Shown here in pieces: positions 20,151 to 30,034 of a DNA stretch of 58,699 nt. A program made the translations under genes and the position numbers. The DNA is from Frankia sp. AgB1.9 (GTDB lineage Bacteria > Actinomycetota > Actinomycetes > Frankiales > Frankiaceae), in contig NZ_JADWYX010000020.1 in the NCBI RefSeq assembly GCF_016786355.1, forward strand, positions 43,311-102,009, written 5' to 3'. The notes under the pieces are model-generated. The model was given only the letters and a program-made list of their open reading frames with translations, searched no databases and was not told the DNA's origin. Every line of letters starts with the position of its first letter. The stretch's first letter is position 1.

Positions 20151-22261
20151 TGTTCGATATGGGCTTTGACGGCCAGGCGCGCATTGACCGTCCTGTGCGG
20201 GCTGACAACCCGGCGCGGGCCGGCGGCTCTGCCATGTCGTTGAACGCTCAACCGTCGGGGCCGCGACCGTCGAACACACAGCCGCTCAACGCTCGATTTT
20301 CCGAAACCTCGCCGTTGGGCCCGTCCTCGTTGAAGGTCCCGTCGGTCAGGACCGCGCCGGCGGGGGCTCGGCCGGTCGGGGCTCGGCCGGTCGGGGCTCG
20401 GCCGGTCGGGACTTGGTCGGTCGGGACTTCGTCGGTCGGGGCTCGGCCGGTCGAGACTTGGTCGACGGCGGGGACCCCGTCGGTCAGGACTTGGCCGTCG
20501 GTTGAAACTCCGTCTGTCAGAACTCCGTCGGTGAGGACCTGGCCGTCGGTGAGGACCCCATCGATTGGGACTTGGCCGACGGCCAGGACCCCATCGGCCA
20601 GGATCCCATCGGCCAGGACCCCATCGGTCGGGCCACGGCCGTCGGGCGCTTCCCCAGTCGGGCGACAGCCGTTGAACGTGGCGACGGCGGACACGCTCCC
20701 ATCGCGGCGGTCGGAGTCGGGTTCAGGGTCGCGGTCGGGTTCGGACGGGCTGCTTGGGGTGGTGGATGCGTCGATCGATGCTGCGCTCGCCAGGCTGGCG
20801 GGGTCCGATCCGGCGGGGACGTTGGCGCTGGTGTCCGAGATCGCGCGTATGACGGCGCGGTTGCAGGGATTGATGATCCATGCCCAGGTCCACCTGGCCC
20901 GGCTACGCCCGCCTCCGCGTGGTGACTGGGCCGATCCGTCGGCTGGACCGTATTCGGAGTTCGCAGCCGATGAGCTTGCCGCCGAGCTGGGCCAGTCGCC
21001 GCGGGCGCAGTCCGATCGGCTCTCGACCGCGTGGGATACCGCGCATCATCTTCCAGGGAGCCTCGCGGCATTGACCGCCGGGACGCTGGACTACCCACGG
21101 CTGGCCGCGCTGCAGCAGCTCACAATGGGTCTGTCCGACGGGCAGCGATCCCTCGTCGAGGACACGATGCTCGCCGGCAGCCGGTTGAAGTCCACCCCAC
21201 AGTGGCGGCGCAAGATTCGCCGACTCATCGCGAAGATCGCCCCTGAAGCGCTGGCCCGCCGCCGCGCCGAGGCACATTCCCGGCGCGCGGTCAGCATCAC
21301 GCCGTTGGACGACGGTATGGCGCTGTTGGAAGCGACTCTTGCCGCCGAGGACGCTCGCGCCGTTTTCGACCGCATCGACAGCCTTGCCCGGGCGAGCCGC
21401 ACCCCGACCGGGCGGACGGAACCCGGTAGCGGGACCGAGGAGCACCGGCCACTGGATGCCCGCCGCGCCGACGTGCTCGCCGCGCTGCTGCTGGGTAACC
21501 GTCGTGAGTACGTGACCGTCGAGCTGCAGGTCATCGCGCCCGTCGGCACCCTCGCGGGTCTAGACGACAACCCAGCCGAACTGGTCGGTTATGGGCCAAT
21601 TCCCGCGAACGTCGGGCGCGCGCTCGCCTCGGATGCCCATTGGCGGAGGGTCCTCACGGATCCGGAGTCGGGCACTGTCCTGGACCTCGGGCACCGCCGG
21701 ATTCCCACCCCGGCACTGGCTCGCCTCGTCCGCCATCGGCAGGGGCGGTGCGTGTTCCCAGGCTGCGGGATGCCAGCGACTCAGGCAGATATCGATCACA
21801 CCGTGGCCCACGCCGCCGGAGGCCGCACCGCCCTCGACAATCTGGGCTTGCTGTGTCGTCACCATCACCGGGCAAAGCATGCCGCCGACGGTTGGCGGCT
21901 CGATCAGCCCTCGCCCGGAATCTTTCGCTGGACCAGCCCTTCCGGCCGGACCTACACCGCCGACACCACCACCAACGACGAGGAAGCTGTGCTCCCCTGG
22001 GAACACCCTCGACCCAAAGACATTGACGTCGAAGATCCCGGGGCCGCCCCGGGCGCGCGGGCCCGGCCGCCCCCCCCCCCCCCCGCCGGCCAGCGGGCTG
22101 CCGGCCCGCGCAGGACCGAGCCTTTCATCCCAGGCCGCCAGTCGACCGCCGGCCAGCGAGCTGCCGGCCCGCGCAGGACCGAGCCTTTCATCCCAGGCCG
22201 CCAGTCGACCGCTGGCCAGCGAGCCGCCGCCCCGCGAACGGCCGAGCCCTGCCCCTTTTGA
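20150..22261 (+). CDS. DUF222/13E12-type HNH endonuclease with repeat-rich termini
   Basis: A 703-residue protein in three parts. Residues 1-180 are low-complexity: tandem 5-residue units (RPVGA, SVRTW, PSART types) encoded by 15-bp repeats. The middle (about 200-480) is DUF222, an alpha-helical domain. The HNH nuclease follows (about 520-590): GRCVFPGCGMPATQADIDHT, then HAAGGRTALDNLGLLCRHHH, with the two metal-site cysteines, the DH pair and the final His cluster intact. The tail has a run of prolines from a 15-C homopolymer and a 21-residue repeat in nearly three copies. These 13E12 proteins are numerous in actinomycetes and possibly mobile or defence-related; their role is unsettled. The start fits a leaderless promoter. 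Confidence 0.88.
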   Translation: MFDMGFDGQARIDRPVRADNPARAGGSAMSLNAQPSGPRPSNTQPLNARFSETSPLGPSSLKVPSVRTAPAGARPVGARPVGARPVGTWSVGTSSVGARPVETWSTAGTPSVRTWPSVETPSVRTPSVRTWPSVRTPSIGTWPTARTPSARIPSARTPSVGPRPSGASPVGRQPLNVATADTLPSRRSESGSGSRSGSDGLLGVVDASIDAALARLAGSDPAGTLALVSEIARMTARLQGLMIHAQVHLARLRPPPRGDWADPSAGPYSEFAADELAAELGQSPRAQSDRLSTAWDTAHHLPGSLAALTAGTLDYPRLAALQQLTMGLSDGQRSLVEDTMLAGSRLKSTPQWRRKIRRLIAKIAPEALARRRAEAHSRRAVSITPLDDGMALLEATLAAEDARAVFDRIDSLARASRTPTGRTEPGSGTEEHRPLDARRADVLAALLLGNRREYVTVELQVIAPVGTLAGLDDNPAELVGYGPIPANVGRALASDAHWRRVLTDPESGTVLDLGHRRIPTPALARLVRHRQGRCVFPGCGMPATQADIDHTVAHAAGGRTALDNLGLLCRHHHRAKHAADGWRLDQPSPGIFRWTSPSGRTYTADTTTNDEEAVLPWEHPRPKDIDVEDPGAAPGARARPPPPPPAGQRAAGPRRTEPFIPGRQSTAGQRAAGPRRTEPFIPGRQSTAGQRAAAPRTAEPCPF
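20356..20645 (+). repeat. Coding 15-bp tandem repeats
   Basis: Within the HNH gene, 15-bp units such as CTCGGCCGGTCGGGG repeat in frame (about six near-identical copies at 20356-20450), followed by diverged units such as GGACCCCATCGGCCA to about 20645. Each unit encodes five residues. Confidence 0.8.
22070..22084 (+). repeat. 15-C homopolymer inside HNH gene
   Basis: Fifteen consecutive C residues encode a proline run shortly after the HNH domain. Slippage here would change the reading of the C-terminal tail, so it may be a phase-variable tract or a base-calling problem. Confidence 0.8.
22085..22240 (+). repeat. 63-bp tandem repeat, about 2.5 copies
   Basis: Units start at 22085, 22148 and 22211 and encode the 21-residue repeat beginning AGQRAAGPRRTEPF. 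The third copy is diverged and truncated by the stop codon. Confidence 0.85.
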
Positions 22262-22516
22262 CCGCGAAGCTGGGTCCGTCAGCAAACGAGCCGGGCCGGG
22301 AATGCGATCCGGCAGTCGCACGAGCGTAGGGGCGGCTTGCGCGCGAGATGATCGCCGATCGTGCCATTGGAGGGTTGTGCTCACGGCCGTCGCGTGAAGC
22401 ATCTTGACTGCTCGAACGGCTGTCATGATGGTTGGCCCGGTCTGGCCGGCCGCATTCGCGGTGGTCGGCGGAAAATGGGATGCGGTGATCGGAGGCGGCT
22501 GGCAGGCTCCCTGACC

Positions 22517-23296
22517 ATGGGCGAACCTTCCGGCAGGTGGTCGCCTGCCGAGTACGGCGACCGCATTGCCGACGTGTATGACCACTGGTACGAGGGTCTG
22601 GATGAGGCACTGCCCGCCGCTGTCGAACTGCTCGCCATGACGGCCAATGGCGGGCAGGCGCTGGAGCTGGGAATTGGCACGGGCCGCGTCGCCCTGCCGC
22701 TTGCCGCGGCCGGGGTCAAGGTTGCCGGCGTCGACGCGTCGGAGCGCATGGTCGCGCGCCTGTGGGCCAAGCAGGGTGGCGCGGACATCCCGGTGACGTT
22801 CGGGGATTTCGGCGATCCGGCCGTGCTCGCCGAGGCAGCGGGCACGTCGGGCGAGGTCAGTCTTGTCTACGTCGTGTTCAACACGCTGTTCGCGCTGCCG
22901 ACGCAGGCCGAGCAGGTACGGGTGTTCGGGGCCGTCTCCCAGGTGCTCGCGCCCGGAGCGGCCTTCGCGGTCCAGGCGTTCGTGCCCGACCAGAGCCTTT
23001 TCGCCCAGGGCACCCGGTTCAGCACGGACAGGATCGAGGGCGACGAGTCCCGCCTCACCGCGGCGGTCCATGACCGCAACGCCCAGACGGTCCGGGCCAA
23101 CCACGTCACCCTGAGCCCCCGCGGAATCGAGACGTACCCGGTCAACCTGCGTTACGCCTTCCCGGCCGAACTGGACCTGATGGCCTCCCTCGCCGGCCTG
23201 ACGCTGGAGGCCCGCTATGGAACGTGGTCCGGCGAGCCCTTCACCAACGCCAGCGGCAGCCACATCTCCCTGTGGCGCAAGCCCACCCGCCCCTAA
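22517..23296 (+). CDS. Class I SAM-dependent methyltransferase
   Basis: A 259-residue protein. LELGIGTGRVALPLAAAGV is the SAM-binding motif I and VAGVDASERMV motif II; VYVVFNTLFALPTQAEQVRV matches motif IV of small-molecule methyltransferases. The YDHWYEG opening is typical of the methyltransferase-25 group. Target unknown. ATG 22517 starts the conserved part; a longer reading adds an unconserved leader. Its stop codon overlaps by 2 nt the stop of the convergent Ter-HNH gene. Confidence 0.88.
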   Translation: MGEPSGRWSPAEYGDRIADVYDHWYEGLDEALPAAVELLAMTANGGQALELGIGTGRVALPLAAAGVKVAGVDASERMVARLWAKQGGADIPVTFGDFGDPAVLAEAAGTSGEVSLVYVVFNTLFALPTQAEQVRVFGAVSQVLAPGAAFAVQAFVPDQSLFAQGTRFSTDRIEGDESRLTAAVHDRNAQTVRANHVTLSPRGIETYPVNLRYAFPAELDLMASLAGLTLEARYGTWSGEPFTNASGSHISLWRKPTRP

Positions 23297-24957
23297 ATCC
23301 GGGCGCCCTTCTCCTGGTTGCAGCGGCGGCACAGGAGTTGGAGGTTGTTGATGCTGGTGGCGCCGCCGAGGCTGTGCGGAATGACGTGGTCGAACTCGAG
23401 GTACTCGGTCGCGCGGCACTGAGTGCAGGCGCCGCCGTCCCGCTGCCAGACGGCGGCTTTCACAGCGGCTGGGATTGCGCGGGAGTCTCGCTGCCCCGGC
23501 GCCACGACAAGCCGCTTCGCGACCCGCAGTGTGCCCGCGAGGACTGCCGCGGCGTACTCCGAGTCGGACAGCAGATAGGTGCCTCCTACGCGGCTTGACG
23601 TCGAGACGTCCACGCCGCGGCGGTTTGGCGTGACAGCGTGGATTTTCGCCCACGTCGATTCCGAACCATCCCGGCCGGCGGAGATGAAACGCAGCTTCTT
23701 GTTGGAGGCGACGAGCCGGCCGGGGGTCGAGCGTGGGCCGTTGGCGAGTTGGCGGACGTGGGTCGCGGGGACGTCGAGGTGCACGATCTCGTCCATCTCC
23801 AGGTGCAGAGACGGGTTCTGGACCCTGGGCAGATCGCCTTCCAGGAAAGCGGCGAGCGCCCGCCCGCGCTCCATCCGGGCACGCATGTGATCCACGGCTC
23901 TGTGCTGGATATTCAGGACCGTGACAGCGGAGAGGAACCCGGACATCTCGTGTTCCTCGATGATTCCGTCAGCGAAGGCGAACGAGACGGTGCGCTCCAG
24001 ATGCGCCAGTCCGACCTTCTGGTAGACGTCATACGCATAGGACTCCGGCACCCGCTGGAAACGCAGATCCGTCCACAGCCGATCCAGCACCGGCCTTGAC
24101 GCTCCCTCGCGGGCGAGCGCGTCGGTGAGCTGGAGCTGCCACTGGGCCAGCACCCGCCGGAAACGGGCGTCGCATTCCGCGCACCGGGCTGTGCCCAGGC
24201 CCAGCCGCTTGCGCTTGGTCGTGCCGCAGCTGCCACAGGTCGAAACGGTCTCCGGCCAGGTCGCGACCCGGTGCTCGGCCCAACCGGAACCGTCCCACCA
24301 GCGCAGTGCCGCCGGGTCCGTGGGGTCGGGATACCAGTCGGGTCGCATCGCGCCCGCTGGGGTGTCTGTCGGCGGCCGAGCGGGTCCCGCCGGCGCCGAA
24401 TGGCGGGCACCTTGCACAGGCACTGGGGGGAGAGCGCCGTCCGGGGAAGGCCCGGGCTCGTCGTCGACCTGGATCCCGTAGCTCGTGGCCAGGCCGGCGA
24501 GGCCACTGTCCCAGCCCTGCCCGACCGCGCGGAACTTCCATCCGCCAGCCCGCCGGTAGAACTCACCGAACACCATCGTCGTCACCGGCTGGGCCAGGTC
24601 CGGCACGAAACTCGCCAGCAGACCGCCCGGCTCCGCGACGACATTGACCCGTAGCCCCGGGATGTCGCGGAAGGCCCCGCTGTCGACCGACCCGGCGAGC
24701 ACGATGACCTCGACGTCGGGCTCGACATCTGGCAACGACGCCGCGAACGAGCCCGCGCTGACCCGAACGGCCCCAGAAGGGTGGACCGGCTGGTTGAAGA
24801 ACACGAAGTCCGCATCGGAGCGCACCTTGCCGGTGCCGGCGGTGAGGACCGCGCACACGTCGACATCCGGGCCGCCACGCTGCTCCAGCTCCAGACGGAC
24901 CGGCCTGGTCGTCACCTCCATGTTCGCGCCCGCGCTCAAGCTCAGCACAGCCACCAT
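23293..24957 (-). CDS. TerD-DUF2510-zinc ribbon-TerB-like-PH-like-HNH fusion
   Basis: A 554-residue multidomain protein. Residues 1-165: TerD domain (SDADFVFFNQPVHPSGAV, TTMVFGEFYRRAGGWKFRAV), but the usual Gly/Asp-rich calcium-binding loop is replaced by SLPDVEPDVE. About 205-235: DUF2510 (WYPDPTDPAALRWWDG). Then a CGSC...CAEC zinc ribbon, a helical part with FADGIIEEHEMSGF resembling TerB, a PH-like domain (GRLVASNKKLRFISAG), and a C-terminal HNH nuclease (CTQCRATEYLEFDHVIPHSL, then LLCRRCNQEK) with all expected ligands. Ter proteins belong to stress and phage-related systems; links between Ter modules and HNH nucleases have been described by comparative genomics. ATG 24957 has GGGGGAG 6 nt upstream. 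It is divergent from an unknown protein, 313 bp away. Confidence 0.85.
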   Translation of the reverse strand: MVAVLSLSAGANMEVTTRPVRLELEQRGGPDVDVCAVLTAGTGKVRSDADFVFFNQPVHPSGAVRVSAGSFAASLPDVEPDVEVIVLAGSVDSGAFRDIPGLRVNVVAEPGGLLASFVPDLAQPVTTMVFGEFYRRAGGWKFRAVGQGWDSGLAGLATSYGIQVDDEPGPSPDGALPPVPVQGARHSAPAGPARPPTDTPAGAMRPDWYPDPTDPAALRWWDGSGWAEHRVATWPETVSTCGSCGTTKRKRLGLGTARCAECDARFRRVLAQWQLQLTDALAREGASRPVLDRLWTDLRFQRVPESYAYDVYQKVGLAHLERTVSFAFADGIIEEHEMSGFLSAVTVLNIQHRAVDHMRARMERGRALAAFLEGDLPRVQNPSLHLEMDEIVHLDVPATHVRQLANGPRSTPGRLVASNKKLRFISAGRDGSESTWAKIHAVTPNRRGVDVSTSSRVGGTYLLSDSEYAAAVLAGTLRVAKRLVVAPGQRDSRAIPAAVKAAVWQRDGGACTQCRATEYLEFDHVIPHSLGGATSINNLQLLCRRCNQEKGARI

Positions 24958-25270
24958 CGCCAACTCCCCCGATTCCCCGTTTCTCCACCTTCGGCGTTCG
25001 CGCGCCGTCGGCAGTATGCAACCCGGCGTCCAGAATCCGAAGCCCGGATCTCCGAAGCCCCGGATCACAGCCGAGGCCCTGTTCCCGCCCTCCGCCCTAC
25101 GGCTTGACGCTGCCGAGGCTTTGCCAGAAAACGCGCATTTCGGTCATCTGGTGACTCATCCGGGCGAACGTTGTCCATCGTGACGGTTGCGGCTCAGGTG
25201 CCCGGTCGCGGGCCATACGGTCATCCGGCACCCGCGGCCGGCGGGTCGTGGGACAGGCTGGGGGAGCGCG
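24958..25270. other. 313-bp divergent intergenic region
   Basis: It separates the Ter-HNH fusion from the divergent unknown gene. It carries the two ribosome-binding sites (GGGGGAG on each side) and a TTGACG hexamer near 25104, but no clear operator or RNA gene. Confidence 0.5.
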
Positions 25271-26632
25271 GTGTTCGGCTTCGAGCTACAGACGAACGGC
25301 AACAACTTCGTCGAGGGAGTAAGCCCGCGTGAGGTCGCCTGGAAGTCGGACGACGGTCTGGTCACCCTGGAAGGTGACGAGACCTATGAGAACCCCCGGT
25401 GGGCCGAGCTGGAGTTCGTCACGGCACCCTGCAAGGACCTGAAAACGGCACAGGAGGCGGCGGCGACAGCCCAGAACCTGGCCACGGCGCTCGCCAGGGA
25501 GGCCCACGGCAATCTGGGCGTCGTAAGGTTCAGGGATACGCAGGTGTTCGAGAAGGGCACCTGGACCAGGACCGGGTCAATGGTCGTCAAGAATCCCGTG
25601 TTCGCGGCCAAGCCGCAGGTCACCGTCGGCGTCGCGCTGCCGGCGATGCGCCGCTTCCTGACGACCGCGTTGACGAATACCGGGGCGCAACTGACCGTGG
25701 AAACGCTGACGTCGCTGCGCCAACTGGCCGCGCTTCGGTTCAAGGAGCACAGCATCAGTCCGGAGGTGGCCGGCAGCCCGGAGATGGATGGATTCCTCGC
25801 CGCCTGCCACTACTTTCTCCTCAAGTCTTTCGTCTACGATATTCCGTACTATGCCGTCGACGCGGAGGGGCGCCCGGGGCTGCCCCGCGACCACGACCTG
25901 TGGCGGGTCTTCGAGTGGGACAGCCAGTACCTCGCCTCGCTGAAATACAAGGGAAGCGCTCCCCTGATGACGGGCCGAGGAAATGTCTGCCGGGTCGCGG
26001 TCAACCGGGACGCGCCCAAGTCCCTGTACGAGATTCTCCACCGCACGGACTTCCACGCGATGTTCCGGCTCATCCCGGAACGGCTGCGGGCGGGGATCAC
26101 TAAGGACGTGCTGCGTGACGTGCTGTGGCCCGACCTGACGTGGAACCGGAACTTCATCATGATGGTCGTCCCCTACCGTGCGGACCCGCTCGAGGGCCGG
26201 CTCCAGCCGGTACCCGTCAGGCGGAAGGGCACCGGCTGGAAGGACGGCGTGCGCGACACCAGCACGAAGGTCGACTACTGGTATCTGACCGATGGCGGCC
26301 CCTTCTACCAGGACTGGTGCGCCAGCGTCCTTGAGGGGCGCCAGGCAGTCGATCGGGGATCGAACATCCCCAAGGACCTGGCCTCGCCGCCGCCGGGAAT
26401 CCGAGGCCGGGAACGCGCACATCTGCACGAGTTCCCGACGAGCGCCGAGGACAAGTCGACGTACTACGGCATGGGCGCCTTCCCCGCCGACAAAGGAGGG
26501 CTCGCCGTGTACGAGCACCGCGCGTTCGCCAGCGACTCGTGCATCAAGCACACGCAGATCGGCGAGCTGGTGCCGTCGGCCAACTGGGTCAAGCTCGTCG
26601 AGGCCTTCCACCAGACCTACCAGCCGGCGTGA
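25271..26632 (+). CDS. Unrecognised protein divergent from Ter-HNH gene
   Basis: A 453-residue soluble protein starting at GTG 25271, preceded by GGGGGAG. I do not recognise it with confidence. It opens VFGFELQTNGNN, and RWAELEFVTAPC follows near residue 50; FxFE...LEFVT at the N-terminus recalls amidoligase/glutamate-cysteine-ligase-like folds, but this is only an impression. Other compact blocks are SFVYDIPYYAVDAEG, RNFIMMVVPYRADPL and GMGAFPADKGGLAVYEHR. No signal peptide or membrane helix. Its context beside a Ter-HNH nuclease and near another HNH protein suggests a conflict or stress role. It ends 4 bp from the convergent meaB. Confidence 0.8.
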   Translation: MFGFELQTNGNNFVEGVSPREVAWKSDDGLVTLEGDETYENPRWAELEFVTAPCKDLKTAQEAAATAQNLATALAREAHGNLGVVRFRDTQVFEKGTWTRTGSMVVKNPVFAAKPQVTVGVALPAMRRFLTTALTNTGAQLTVETLTSLRQLAALRFKEHSISPEVAGSPEMDGFLAACHYFLLKSFVYDIPYYAVDAEGRPGLPRDHDLWRVFEWDSQYLASLKYKGSAPLMTGRGNVCRVAVNRDAPKSLYEILHRTDFHAMFRLIPERLRAGITKDVLRDVLWPDLTWNRNFIMMVVPYRADPLEGRLQPVPVRRKGTGWKDGVRDTSTKVDYWYLTDGGPFYQDWCASVLEGRQAVDRGSNIPKDLASPPPGIRGRERAHLHEFPTSAEDKSTYYGMGAFPADKGGLAVYEHRAFASDSCIKHTQIGELVPSANWVKLVEAFHQTYQPA

Positions 26633-26636
26633 TCGG

Positions 26637-27761
26637 CTAGAGGCCCGCCTGCGGTGTCGGGCGGTCGGTGCCGTAGGCGGCCAGCAGGGCGTCGGCGGCG
26701 AGACTCGGGGTCAGGGTGCCGTCGCGGACCTGGCGCTCCAGGTCGGGGGCGAGCGCACGGACCGACGCGTGCGTGTGCAGGTCGGTGAGCAGCCGGTCGT
26801 GCACCATCGCCCAGGTCCAGTCGACCTGCTGGCGGCGGCGGCGGGCGGCGAGCAGCCCGGCGGCGTCGAGCATGTCCTGGTGGCCGACGACCTGCTCCCA
26901 GACCTCGGCGAGGCCGGTCTTCTCGATCGCCGAGCAGGTCAGCACGGGGGCGCGCCAGCCGTCGTCGGGCGCCCGCAGCATCCGCAGCGCGCCGGCGAGC
27001 TCGCGGGCGGCCCGCTGCGCGTCGATCAGGTGGGGGCCGTCGGCCTTGTTCACGGTGATCACGTCGGCGATCTCCAGGACGCCCTTCTTGATGCCCTGGA
27101 GCTGGTCGCCGGTGCGGGCGAGGGTCAGGAACAGGAAGGTGTCGACCATGTCGGCGACCGTCGTCTCCGACTGGCCGACGCCGACGGTCTCGACCAGCAC
27201 GACGTCGTAGCCGGCGGCCTCCATGATGACGATCGCCTCGCGGGTGGCCTTCGCGACGCCGCCCAGGGTCCCGGCGGTCGGCGACGGCCGGATGAACGCG
27301 TTCGGGTCGATCGCCAGGTCGGCCATCCTGGTCTTGTCGCCGAGGATGCTGCCGCCGGTGCGGGTCGACGACGGGTCGACGGCGAGCACCGCGACGCGGT
27401 GGCCCTGACCGGTCAGCATCGTGCCGAGCGCGTCGATGAAGGTCGACTTGCCGACGCCGGGGACGCCCGTGACGCCGACCCGCCGGGCCTTCCCCGTGTG
27501 GGGCAACAGCTTCACCAGCAGGGCCTGGGCCGCGGCCCGGTGGTCGGCCCGGCTGGACTCGACCAGCGTGATCGCCCGCGCGACCATCGTCCGGTTGTTC
27601 GCCAGCACCCCTTCGGCGTAGGCGTCGACGTCGACGGGGCGGCGGGCTGGCACCCGGCGGCCAGACTCGGGGGCGCCAGATTCAGGGAGGCCAGATTCAG
27701 GGAGGCCAGGGTCGGGGAGGCCAGGTTCGGGCCGTGGCACGCGGGCGAGAGCCTCCGTCAC
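26637..27761 (-). CDS. meaB: Methylmalonyl-CoA mutase-associated GTPase MeaB
   Basis: A 374-residue G3E-family GTPase. GVTGVPGVGKSTFID is the Walker A loop, VLAVDPSSTRTGGSILGDKTRM and VLVETVGVGQSE the switch/Walker B regions, and NKADG the base-specificity motif. It chaperones methylmalonyl-CoA mutase, gating adenosylcobalamin loading and protecting the enzyme. It lies 38 bp after mutB. The N-terminus carries an extra low-complexity stretch (PGLPESGLPESGAPES) from five 15-bp tandem units, absent from ordinary MeaB. GTG start at 27761. Confidence 0.95.
   Translation of the reverse strand: MTEALARVPRPEPGLPDPGLPESGLPESGAPESGRRVPARRPVDVDAYAEGVLANNRTMVARAITLVESSRADHRAAAQALLVKLLPHTGKARRVGVTGVPGVGKSTFIDALGTMLTGQGHRVAVLAVDPSSTRTGGSILGDKTRMADLAIDPNAFIRPSPTAGTLGGVAKATREAIVIMEAAGYDVVLVETVGVGQSETTVADMVDTFLFLTLARTGDQLQGIKKGVLEIADVITVNKADGPHLIDAQRAARELAGALRMLRAPDDGWRAPVLTCSAIEKTGLAEVWEQVVGHQDMLDAAGLLAARRRRQQVDWTWAMVHDRLLTDLHTHASVRALAPDLERQVRDGTLTPSLAADALLAAYGTDRPTPQAGL
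27660..27734 (-). repeat. 5 x 15-bp tandem repeat in meaB 5' end
   Basis: Units start at 27660, 27675, 27690, 27705 and 27720 on the plus strand, consensus GCCAGATTCAGGGAG; two are identical. They encode the PESGL-type N-terminal extension of MeaB. Confidence 0.9.
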
Positions 27762-27799
27762 CGGTAGATCACCAAGTCAGGCCGGGTCGGCGGCCAGGC

Positions 27800-30033
<2,234 letters not shown>

Positions 30034-30034
<1 letters not shown>

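Noticed and set aside
21560..23653. A 697-residue minus-strand frame across the HNH nuclease and methyltransferase.
   Set aside because: It is antisense to two well-supported genes, is Arg/Gly/Pro-rich, and matches no family; high-GC antisense frames commonly stay open.
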